A stretch of DNA of 64,000 nucleotides from Sandaracinus amylolyticus (lineage in GTDB: Bacteria; Myxococcota_A; Polyangia; Polyangiales; Sandaracinaceae), in the NCBI RefSeq assembly GCF_021631985.1, contig NZ_CP070225.1, positions 9,176,001 through 9,240,000 on the forward strand. The letters are read 5' to 3'. Below, piece by piece: positions 9,052 to 16,517 of the stretch; position 1 is the first letter of the stretch; each line of letters starts with the position of its first letter. A program made the position numbers and the translations under genes. The notes under the pieces are model-generated. The model was not told where the DNA came from. It did not search any database and was given only the letters and a program-made list of their open reading frames with translations.

Positions 9052-9953
9052 CACTCCCGCCCCGCGCGCGCCGCGCGGATCAGCGCCTCGTCGATCTCGA
9101 TCTCGCCCAGCGTCGCGAGGTGCCCGGTGCGATCGACCCGCCGATCGAAGCGCCACCGCCGCTCGTGGGGCGTGCCCGGGAAGAGGATCGCCTCGACGTG
9201 CACCGCGGTCTGCGGCGCCCCGGGGAGCGCCCAGCGATCGAGCCGCGCCGCGACCCGATCGCGCTCGCGCATCCGCATCACCCGCAGCGCGCCCACCGCG
9301 TTCGTCAGCGCGAGCTCCGCGGCATCGAGCTCGCCGATCAGCTGCTCGTAGTCGCCGCTCCAGTGCTGGTCCTCGTCGCCGAACCCGCCCCAGTAGTGGA
9401 CCTTGATGCGATAGGTCCCCGCCTCGACCTCGGGCGCGACGAACCCCTGCGATCCCAAGCCGATCGCGCTGGTCGAGAAGTCGAGCAAGCGCCCGCCGCG
9501 CTCGGTCGAGCGATGGTCCCACTTGCACGTCTCGCCGCCCGGCTCGCGGACCCAGAGGTCGATGATCTCGCCGGTCGCCTCCCACGTCGCGAGCACGAGC
9601 AGCTCGGTGGTCTCGCCGCGCACGAACCACGTCACCGCGTCGCGCGCGACCTCGTCGCCGCGCTGCACCGTGATGCCCACCCGGTTCACCCCGGTCGCGA
9701 CCACGAGCTGCTGCGAGATGCGCCCGTGCTCGATCGGCACCGAGTAGCTCGCGCCGTGGATCGTCAGCGTCGCGGTGCGCAGCGTCGGGTCCGACACCAC
9801 CGCCTCGAGCGACGCGACGTTCCCGTGCACGTCGGCGACGCCCGGTGTGGGGCTCTCGATCGACACCGTCAGCGGCGCCTGCGCGAGCGCGGGGGATGGA
9901 AAGGCGAGGGCGGCCGCGAGGACCGCGCCGAGAGGGGCGAGCGCCGTACGCAC
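9051..9953 (-). CDS. DUF2135 (YfaP-like) exported protein
   Basis: A 300-aa protein. The GTG start at 9953 is supported by GGAGG 5 nt upstream and yields a clean signal peptide (cleavage near PALAQA, about residue 22). An Ig-like beta domain occupies about 25-105. It is followed by a DUF2135-type domain with the marker pattern IDLWVREPGGETCKWDHR, then GTYRIKVHYWGG. This corresponds to the YfaP family (typically DVDLWV.EP.GE.CYYSH...). DUF2135 proteins are encoded beside macroglobulin-like proteins in enterobacteria, and the same pairing with overlapping stop/start is seen here. The biochemical role is unknown; a periplasmic or surface complex with the macroglobulin-like protein is inferred from the coupling. 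Confidence 0.8.
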   Translation of the reverse strand: MRTALAPLGAVLAAALAFPSPALAQAPLTVSIESPTPGVADVHGNVASLEAVVSDPTLRTATLTIHGASYSVPIEHGRISQQLVVATGVNRVGITVQRGDEVARDAVTWFVRGETTELLVLATWEATGEIIDLWVREPGGETCKWDHRSTERGGRLLDFSTSAIGLGSQGFVAPEVEAGTYRIKVHYWGGFGDEDQHWSGDYEQLIGELDAAELALTNAVGALRVMRMRERDRVAARLDRWALPGAPQTAVHVEAILFPGTPHERRWRFDRRVDRTGHLATLGEIEIDEALIRAARAGRE

Positions 9954-10031
9954 GTCGGCCTCCGACAGCGCTCCGTCGCGAGAGTTCCTCGCGCGCACCC
10001 GCGTCCCAGACGGTGCTACGGTCCGGCTCCC

Positions 10032-11309
10032 GTGTCGTCGACCGACCCGCGAGTCCAGGCGCTCCGCGCCGCGCCGCCGCTCGCCATCCTCGCCGCGCTC
10101 GCGGCCGTCGTCGATCTCGCGATCAACCGCGTCGCGGTGCGTGCCGCCGCGGAGACGGTCGAGGCGCCGGTCCTGCTCGAGTGGATGCGCATCGGCGCGC
10201 TGCCGCGGAACCTCGCAGGGGTCGCGGGGCTCTTCGCGCTCCTCTCGGCGCTCGTCACCTACCTGCGCATGCCGGGCTTCGCGCCGCTCTACGTGCGCCT
10301 CCCGGTCGCCGGCTTCGCCGGCATCCTCATGCCGAGCCTGACGATCGCGCTCGCGCTGCCGCGAGAGCGGCTGACACCGCTGATCGTGCTGATCGGCATG
10401 TTCGCGACGAACGCGTTGATCTCGCTCTTCGGCTCGGCGGGCGCGGGCTATCGGAACCGGGTCCTCAAGGTCGCGCTGATCCTCGCGGTGGCGACCGCGC
10501 TCCAGGCGCTGGTGGTGGTCACGATCGCGAGCCTGCGCGCGGTGCTCGGTGGCGGCATCGGCGGACCGATCGCGTACCTGTGCCGTCACGGCGGCGAGCT
10601 CACGTGGCTGCTGGTGCCGCTGGTGCTGGTGCCGGCGGCGCTCCCGCGAGGGCGCAGCCCGCGCGCGATCGTGTCGTGGGCCGCGGCGGCGCTGGTCCTG
10701 GTGATCGGCCTCGCGCTGGCGGTCGCGGGCCAGGACGCGCTCCCGCCGCACTACAGCACCGTCCTCTACGGCGCGTTCCGCGTGGCGGCGCTCCCCGAGG
10801 CCGCGACGATCCTCTACGTCCTCGTCGCGACGATCGGCTTCGCGGCAGCGTTCGCAGGGATGACCTCCGACGACCCGTGGAAGCGCCAGGTCGGCGCCGG
10901 CATCGCGTTGTGGATCGCGGGCGGCTATGCCGCGCGCAGCCCGATCCAGCTCCTCGACGCGGTCCTCGCGATCGTCCTCCTCGCGCGCGCCGCGCAGGCC
11001 GCGGACCCCGAGGGCCTCCGCCGCGCGGCGCTGCGCTGGCGCGCCCAGCCTGCGCCGCGCGACGCGAGCGCGATCATCGAGCGGGAGGAGCAGGGCGAGA
11101 CCGAGCCCGAGTCGCCGCCGGAGCCCGAGTCGGCGCCCGCGACCGAGTCCGGGACCGCACCGGCATCCGCAATCCCGCCCGAGCCCGCGACCGAGCCCGA
11201 GCCCGCGACCGAGTCCGCGTCGGCACCGACGAGCGCGACCGAATCCGAGTCCGGCAGCGTGTCCCCGCAAGACTCGGAGCGAGCGTCGAAGCCGGCGTCC
11301 GAGTCGTGA
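10032..11309 (+). CDS. Polytopic membrane protein with Pro/Glu/Ser-rich tail
   Basis: A 425-aa protein with no family I recognise. Residues about 15-345 contain eight to ten hydrophobic segments typical of transmembrane helices, such as LVVVTIASL and LVLVIGLALAVAGQ. The last 70 residues are a low-complexity acidic tail of PESPPEPES/TEPEPATES units, probably cytoplasmic or periplasmic and disordered. The start is taken as GTG at 10032, which places the first helix near the N-terminus; the ribosome-binding site is weak, so this is tentative. The gene is divergent from the DUF2135-macroglobulin operon across about 78 bp. Confidence 0.7.
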   Translation: MSSTDPRVQALRAAPPLAILAALAAVVDLAINRVAVRAAAETVEAPVLLEWMRIGALPRNLAGVAGLFALLSALVTYLRMPGFAPLYVRLPVAGFAGILMPSLTIALALPRERLTPLIVLIGMFATNALISLFGSAGAGYRNRVLKVALILAVATALQALVVVTIASLRAVLGGGIGGPIAYLCRHGGELTWLLVPLVLVPAALPRGRSPRAIVSWAAAALVLVIGLALAVAGQDALPPHYSTVLYGAFRVAALPEAATILYVLVATIGFAAAFAGMTSDDPWKRQVGAGIALWIAGGYAARSPIQLLDAVLAIVLLARAAQAADPEGLRRAALRWRAQPAPRDASAIIEREEQGETEPESPPEPESAPATESGTAPASAIPPEPATEPEPATESASAPTSATESESGSVSPQDSERASKPASES

Positions 11310-11424
11310 CGCGGCGCTCGCAGTCCGGAGCCTCGATCCCGCAGCGAAGTGACCATCGCCCCAGACGGGCGACGAGGATCGTAGGGTCCTCCTCGCTTCC
11401 GTCGCGCCCGAATATCCTCGCCGA

Positions 11425-12051
11425 ATGGGCGCGATCATCTCGGTCGCCGACGACGCGGTGTGGATGTCGACCGGCAGTGCGGAAGCCATCCGCCTCGGCC
11501 TCGCCTCGTATCTCCGCGAGGGCGGCTGTGATCGCGACCCGCTCGGTGCGACGGTCATCGAGGCGCTCGAGCAGCTGTGGCCGGCCGATCTCTCCGACGA
11601 CGTCGACGCCTACTGCGAGCCCGAGGTCCGCGCGCTGCTCGGCCCGGCGTGGCTCGCCCTCGCGCGCGACGTCGCGGCACCGAGCCCTCGGCTCGTCCGC
11701 GAGGTCTCGTGGGACCTCCTCTCGCGCGCGTGGCGAATCCAGTGGATCGCCAACCTCGTCCGAATCGCGCGCGCCTGGACCGGCGTCGACCTGACCGACG
11801 AGCTCGCCGCCGAATGGCCCGCCACCGAGCGCGCCCTCCTCGCCACGATGCTCGCCGAGACCGCGATCAGCCGCGCCTGGCGAACCTTCTACGCGCACCC
11901 CACCGAGCCGAACCGCGTCGTGCTCGAGGCCGCGCTCGACACCCAGCTCGAGCTCGCGCGCACCGCAGACCCGACGACGCTCGCATCGATCACGGCCCAG
12001 CACGCCCGCACCCGCCGCCACGCCGACGAGCGCACCGCGCGCCTCCGTTGA
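11425..12051 (+). CDS. Hypothetical alpha-helical protein
   Basis: A 208-aa soluble protein starting MGAIISVADDAVWMSTG. No signal peptide, membrane segment or catalytic motif is visible. The composition is Ala/Leu/Arg/Glu-rich and predicted largely helical, with a basic C-terminus (HARTRRHADERTARLR). I do not recognise the family. It stands alone between the membrane protein gene (115 bp upstream) and a convergent lipoprotein gene. Codon bias matches the neighbours, which supports it as a real gene. Confidence 0.6.
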   Translation: MGAIISVADDAVWMSTGSAEAIRLGLASYLREGGCDRDPLGATVIEALEQLWPADLSDDVDAYCEPEVRALLGPAWLALARDVAAPSPRLVREVSWDLLSRAWRIQWIANLVRIARAWTGVDLTDELAAEWPATERALLATMLAETAISRAWRTFYAHPTEPNRVVLEAALDTQLELARTADPTTLASITAQHARTRRHADERTARLR

Positions 12052-12153
12052 TCACTCGCTACGCCACATCAGGCGACTCACGATGCGCGAAGCGCGAGTC
12101 CATCCGCGCGAGACTTCCCGAGCACTCCGAAGCCTCACCCCGCGCGGAGATCG

Positions 12154-13044
12154 TCAATCACCCGCAGCCTGAGCCGCGGCGACCCCCACCTCGAAGTCCA
12201 CCGTCGTGTCGTGCCCCGTCGACACCGTCACCGGCCGACTCATCACGATCGGCGCCGAGTACACCGGCCGTCCCGACTCAGTCGCTCCGCTCGTCAGGAA
12301 CCCCTCGTGCCACACCCGCACCACGTACTGTCCGGGCGGGATCCCCGTGAGCTGGAATCGCCCCTCGGCGTCGCTCACCGCGAAGTACGGATGCTCGAAC
12401 GCGTGCACCCAGCCGAGCATCCACGGGTGACCCGCGTCGTCGACCACGCGCACCACGCCCGCGCGCTCGATCGTCACCTCGTGCGACGCACCCTGCTCGG
12501 GAAGGCCCTCCGAGAACCAGCTCCGCGGCGGACGCGCCCGCTCGAAGAAGCTCGCGTGCACGTTGTGCAGGATCGGCTCGTCGTTCCGCCACGTCACCTT
12601 CGCGCCGACCGGCACCGCGACCACGTGGGGCCGGAACCCGCAGTCCGCGATCGACACCACCACCGGCTCCGCCGGCACCTGCAGCGCGCGCCCGCGACGG
12701 ATCCCCTCGAGCCACACCACCGTGCCGCTCACGCCGCCGCGTCGCGAGATCTCGATCGCCGGAGAGCGCTGCGTCTCACCACATCGCGCCGCGTGCATCG
12801 GCACCGCGATCTCGATCGGCTCGGGACGCGCGCCCGCCCACTGCACGCTCCCGGTGATCGTCCCGCCGTTGACGACCGCGATCGGCTCGTAGCTCGGCGG
12901 GCTCGGCGTCGTCGCACGACGTCCGTCGGTCGTGCGCGAGCCCTCGCCTGCTTCCTCGCGCTCTTCGTCGGAGCACCCGGTCGCGATCACTGCACAGAGC
13001 AGCAGCGACACGATCGTCCACAGCGCGCGGAGCAACGACCCCAC
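12154..13044 (-). CDS. Lipoprotein with cupredoxin-like and carboxypeptidase-regulatory domains
   Basis: A 296-aa lipoprotein. With the GTG at 13044 the signal peptide is short and ends in the lipobox AVIATGC (Cys24). Another GTG, 45 nt upstream, would give a 39-residue N-terminus. After a Ser/Thr/Pro linker comes a plastocyanin-like region at about 134-165, with VPVGAKVTWRNDEP followed by LHNVHA. Next is HPWMLGWVHAFEHPYFAVSD, and then a carboxypeptidase-regulatory-like beta sandwich (AEGRFQLTGIPPGQYVVRVWHEG). This order is familiar from myxobacterial and planctomycete cupredoxin/methylamine-utilisation-like proteins. Candidate copper ligands are His160, His163 and the HPWM histidine and methionine, but a full type-1 copper site is not certain. 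It is probably anchored in a membrane facing the periplasm and may carry electrons or bind metal. Confidence 0.75.
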   Translation of the reverse strand: MGSLLRALWTIVSLLLCAVIATGCSDEEREEAGEGSRTTDGRRATTPSPPSYEPIAVVNGGTITGSVQWAGARPEPIEIAVPMHAARCGETQRSPAIEISRRGGVSGTVVWLEGIRRGRALQVPAEPVVVSIADCGFRPHVVAVPVGAKVTWRNDEPILHNVHASFFERARPPRSWFSEGLPEQGASHEVTIERAGVVRVVDDAGHPWMLGWVHAFEHPYFAVSDAEGRFQLTGIPPGQYVVRVWHEGFLTSGATESGRPVYSAPIVMSRPVTVSTGHDTTVDFEVGVAAAQAAGD

Positions 13045-13295
13045 GAGTCGCGCCTCAGCCTCGATTTCGCATGTGGCTCTGCTGCTCACGATCCGCCAAG
13101 AATCCGCGGCTTACGTCCTCGGACGCGCTGACGAGCGATCGTGTCGCTCGCGATGGGCGCCATCCGGATTCGACGCTTAGCACAAGCGCGCACGAGCGAC
13201 GCAGTTCGTGCGTGCTCGCAGATGCGAAAAGTCGCGTCCGAGTCCGAGGCATTGCAGATCGTCGCGCTTTTCTCGAACATCGGCTCGAGCCGAAC

Positions 13296-14717
13296 ATGAG
13301 CACGCGCTTGCTTGATCGAATTCTCGACAGACCGTCGAGCCTCTTCTTCGCCTCGCTTCTCGCGATCTCGACCGCATTTCCAGCGCATTCGCATGCACAG
13401 GAAGGCGTGCCGATCACGACGTGCCCGGAGCTACGCGACGGGTGTCAGGAGTCGGATGTCGAGTTCCACTATCGCGAGGGGTTCTTCGACTCGTTCTCCT
13501 ACGACACCGGATGGATCCCCTCGGGCTCACCGCTCCAGGTGCGATTCGCGATCGCCGGTGGTGGTGAGACGGAGATCGATCTCGCGGGACGCAGCATCGT
13601 GTGGTGGCCCGCGCCGCTCTCGATCGCGGTGCCCGGCACGCCGGGCACGGGGCGCCTCTCGATCGACTACGGCCTCGAGATCGTCGCGAAGGTGCGCTTC
13701 GACGTGACCGTCGCGGGCACGCGCTACACGTGGGAGGGCGACATCCCGCTCCCCGGGAACATCCCGCGCGATCTGCGCCTCGCGGCGATGGTGGGCTTCG
13801 ACTCGATGCTCCTTCCGCCCCAGCTCCCGCGCCCGATCGCGATCACCGACATGACCTCGCCGTTCCGCTACGAGGTCGACATCACCGACTCGATCATCCC
13901 GCTCCCCGGCATCGGCGGCGGGCTGGTGGTCGACTTCCAGCCGCGCATGAGCGCGGCGTACCAGACCACGCGCATCGAGATCGGCGACGCCGCGCTCCCG
14001 ATCGTCACCGAGGGTGGCTCGACGGTCGCGACCGCCGACGAGGGCGAGACCGGCTTCGGCGCCGCGAAGGACGTCGTCATCACCCCGGTCGGCGACCTCG
14101 ACTACGACGGTGTCGTCGCGGTCGCGCCCGCGCTCTTCGTCGAGATCGCGGGGCGCCGCTTCGACCTCCCGATCACCACGCTCGACGTGCCGCTGCTCGA
14201 CCTCGACCGCGAGATCCGCTTCCCGTCCGCGACCGTCCACGTCCCGCTGCCCGACCTTCGCCTCGAGCCGCGCCACGTCGACTTCGGCGAGGTCGAGCTC
14301 GGCCTCTCGGCGACCCAGCTGCTCGAGATCCGCAACGAGGGCGAGGCCGAGCTCCGCGTCACCCCGCGCGCGGCGCCCGAGCCCTTCGCGCTCGACACCG
14401 CCGCCGTGGTCGTTCCGCCGCACAGCTCGCGCAGCGTCGAGGTCGCGTTCGCCCCGGTCGAGATCGGCGAGGCGGCGGCGATGCTCTTCGTCGACAGCGA
14501 CGATCCCGACGAGTCCACGGTGATCGTGCGGCTCGAGGGCATCGGGATCGCGGGCGCCGACGGCGGCTACGCCGGCGACGCCGGACGCCGCGGTGGGCCC
14601 GACACCGCCGGTGGCTGCGCGTGTCGCAGCGCGGGCACGGCAGGTGGCTCGCCCACCGGCGCGCTCGGCATCGCCGCGCTCGCGATGATCCTCGTCATCA
14701 CCCGCCGCCGCCGCTGA
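13296..14717 (+). CDS. ASH-domain secreted MYXO-CTERM protein
   Basis: A 473-aa protein. The ATG at 13296 gives a signal peptide that ends near HSHAQ (residue about 35). The first 300 residues are beta-rich and of unknown family, with pairs such as SIIPLPGIGGGLVVDFQP. Residues about 323-415 form an ASPM/SPD-2/Hydin-type immunoglobulin-like domain, recognisable from PRHVDFGEVELG, LLEIRNEGEAEL and a closing VDSDDPDESTVIVRLEG. The C-terminus is a MYXO-CTERM-like sorting tail: a GGCACR cysteine motif, a Gly/Ser linker, a hydrophobic helix (ALGIAALAMILVI) and TRRRR. It is likely surface-exposed. It is divergent from the cupredoxin-like lipoprotein across 250 bp in which I see no clear consensus promoter. 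Confidence 0.8.
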   Translation: MSTRLLDRILDRPSSLFFASLLAISTAFPAHSHAQEGVPITTCPELRDGCQESDVEFHYREGFFDSFSYDTGWIPSGSPLQVRFAIAGGGETEIDLAGRSIVWWPAPLSIAVPGTPGTGRLSIDYGLEIVAKVRFDVTVAGTRYTWEGDIPLPGNIPRDLRLAAMVGFDSMLLPPQLPRPIAITDMTSPFRYEVDITDSIIPLPGIGGGLVVDFQPRMSAAYQTTRIEIGDAALPIVTEGGSTVATADEGETGFGAAKDVVITPVGDLDYDGVVAVAPALFVEIAGRRFDLPITTLDVPLLDLDREIRFPSATVHVPLPDLRLEPRHVDFGEVELGLSATQLLEIRNEGEAELRVTPRAAPEPFALDTAAVVVPPHSSRSVEVAFAPVEIGEAAAMLFVDSDDPDESTVIVRLEGIGIAGADGGYAGDAGRRGGPDTAGGCACRSAGTAGGSPTGALGIAALAMILVITRRRR

Positions 14718-14765
14718 CACTTCCCCCGTTGCGTTCCTCCCGAGCTTCGGGCGACCAATTGGGGC

Positions 14766-15170
14766 GTGAAGCTGCCGCGCCGGATCTCTCGCTACGACGC
14801 CGAGAACGACCTGCTCTTCGTCGATGCCACCGGCATCAAGGCGAGCACGATCGAGATGGTGGACGCGATCTTCGACGAGCTCGACGAGCTCGCCGAGAAG
14901 TACCCCGGCCGCTACGCGATGATCTGCTGGAAGGACGTCGAGATCGGCAGCCCGGCGGTCGCGGCGCACTACGGCGCCCGCGCCGCGAAGTGGAACACGC
15001 GGCTCGCGGGCGCGGTGCGCTACGCTGCGAACGACCCGGTGCTGCGCTCGTACATCCGGACCGAGGCGCTCAAGCACCAGAAGACCGGCATGCGCTCGAA
15101 CCTGTTCGAGACGTACGAGGAGGCGCTCCAGGCCGTCCGCGACATGCGCGAAGCCCGCAAGCGCGCCTGA
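14766..15170 (+). CDS. Small conserved-looking cytosolic protein (STAS/SpoIIAA-like fold possible)
   Basis: A 134-aa protein beginning with GTG at 14766, 48 bp after the MYXO-CTERM gene. It lacks a signal peptide. It starts with a short beta hairpin (RISRYDAENDLLFVDATG), then a helix, a strand (YAMICWKDVEIG) and further helices ending in a basic tail. The alternating strand/helix order resembles STAS/SEC14-like domains seen in many myxobacterial hypotheticals. That is a fold guess only; no motif proves it. It converges with the aminotransferase gene, with 4 bp between stop codons. Confidence 0.65.
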   Translation: MKLPRRISRYDAENDLLFVDATGIKASTIEMVDAIFDELDELAEKYPGRYAMICWKDVEIGSPAVAAHYGARAAKWNTRLAGAVRYAANDPVLRSYIRTEALKHQKTGMRSNLFETYEEALQAVRDMREARKRA

Positions 15171-15174
15171 TCGC

Positions 15175-16377
15175 TCAACGCAGCGTCTTCACCGCCGCCG
15201 CGATCCGCCCGACTCCCGCCGAGATCAGCTCGCGCGACGTCGCGTAGCTCAGCCGCACGTAGCCCGGCGCGCCGAACGCCGATCCCGGCACCACCGCGCT
15301 CTTCGCCTCTTCGAGCATCCACGACGCGACCGCCACGTCGTCCGCGAGCACCGCGCCGTCCGCGGTCTTCCGCCCGATCAGGCCCTTCACGCTCGGGAAC
15401 GCGTAGAACGCGCCTTCCGGAACGCGGCAGCTGATCCCCGCGATCCCATTGAGCCCGCTGACCATCAGATCGCGGCGCGCCTCGAACTCGCGCACCATCG
15501 CGTCGAGCTCGGCCTTGTCGCCCTGGAGCGCGGCGATCGTCGCGTGCTGCACGAAGGACGTCGGGTTCGTCGTCGACTGGCTCTGCACCATCTCGCACGC
15601 GTCGCAGAGCGCCTTGGGCGCGATCATCCAGCCCATGCGCCAGCCGGTCATCGCGTACGTCTTGCTCGCGCCGTCGACGATCACGAGCCGATCGCGCAGC
15701 TCCGGCGCGATGCTGAGCAGCGAGCGCTGCTGGAACCCGCCGTACACCAGCTGCGCGTAGATCTCGTCGACGATCACCCAGACGTTCGGGTGCTTCGCGA
15801 GGACCGCCGCGATCGCGCGGAGCTTGTCCTCGGAGTACGCGCCGCCCGTCGGGTTCGACGGCGAGCAGAGGATGAGGCCCTTCGTCTTGGGCCCGATCGC
15901 CTTCTCGAGCGCGTCCGGGCGCAGCAGGAACCCGTCCTCCTCGCGCGTCTCGACGATCTTCGGGGTCGCGCCGACGAGCAGCACCTGCTCCGGGTAGCTC
16001 ACCCAGTAGGGCGCCGGGATGATCACCTCGTCGCCCGGCTCGAAGAGCGCGACCGCGAGGTTGTAGAGCGTGTGCTTCGCGCCGACCGAGCAGACGATGT
16101 CGTCGGCCCCCGGGCGCACGCCGCGGCGCTTCTCGCAGTCGTCCTGGATCGCCGTGATCAGCGGGGCGATGCCGCGGACCCGCGTGTACTTCGTCGCGCC
16201 CTTGTCGATCGCCGTCTTCGCCGCCTCGCGGATGTGCGCGGGCGTCGGGAAGTCCGGCTCGCCGACGCCGAAGGAGATCACGTCGATCCCCTGGGCGCGG
16301 AGGGCCGCAGCGCGGTCCGAGATGGCGATCGTCGCCGAGGGCTTGATGACCGAGAGGCGCGAAGCGAGGGACGGCAT
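15175..16377 (-). CDS. aspC: Aspartate aminotransferase (class I PLP-dependent)
   Basis: A 400-aa fold-type I aminotransferase that interconverts aspartate and 2-oxoglutarate with oxaloacetate and glutamate using PLP. Visible family marks are FGVGEPDFPTP near residue 37, SPSNPTGG at 172-179 (the Asn contacts PLP), VDEIYAQL at 203-210 and the Schiff-base lysine Lys239 in VDGASKTYAMTGWR. A late Arg in GYVRLSYAT fits the substrate-carboxylate arginine. Length and motifs match the Igamma (thermophilic AspC) subgroup; some members also act as glutamate/prephenate aminotransferases, so the exact substrate is inferred. The start at ATG 16377 fits the usual N-terminus (SRLSVIKPSATIAI). It is monocistronic by spacing. 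Confidence 0.93.
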   Translation of the reverse strand: MPSLASRLSVIKPSATIAISDRAAALRAQGIDVISFGVGEPDFPTPAHIREAAKTAIDKGATKYTRVRGIAPLITAIQDDCEKRRGVRPGADDIVCSVGAKHTLYNLAVALFEPGDEVIIPAPYWVSYPEQVLLVGATPKIVETREEDGFLLRPDALEKAIGPKTKGLILCSPSNPTGGAYSEDKLRAIAAVLAKHPNVWVIVDEIYAQLVYGGFQQRSLLSIAPELRDRLVIVDGASKTYAMTGWRMGWMIAPKALCDACEMVQSQSTTNPTSFVQHATIAALQGDKAELDAMVREFEARRDLMVSGLNGIAGISCRVPEGAFYAFPSVKGLIGRKTADGAVLADDVAVASWMLEEAKSAVVPGSAFGAPGYVRLSYATSRELISAGVGRIAAAVKTLR

Positions 16378-16452
16378 GGCGGGCTGCGCCTTATCACGTG
16401 ACGCGTTGCGTCGCTAGGCGCGCCCTGCGGGAAACCCGGGTGGAACAAGAGG

Positions 16453-16482
16453 AAAAGCCGGGATGGTCGCCCCTCCCGGCTT
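16453..16482 (-). terminator. Rho-independent terminator after the VWA lipoprotein gene
   Basis: On the minus strand a perfect 9-bp stem (AAGCCGGGA/TCCCGGCTT) with a 10-nt loop is followed by TTCCTC, about 35 nt beyond the stop codon at 16518. It separates the VWA genes from aspC, which is on the same strand downstream. Confidence 0.75.
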
Positions 16483-16517
16483 CGCCTCACGAAACGGTCA
16501 CTCAGCTGAGCGTGACG

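Noticed and set aside
9051-9630. Longer macroglobulin-like protein reading back to 9630
   Set aside because: The upstream part is antisense-like Arg/Gly-rich sequence in the DUF2135 coding region; the ATG at 9051 gives a proper signal peptide.
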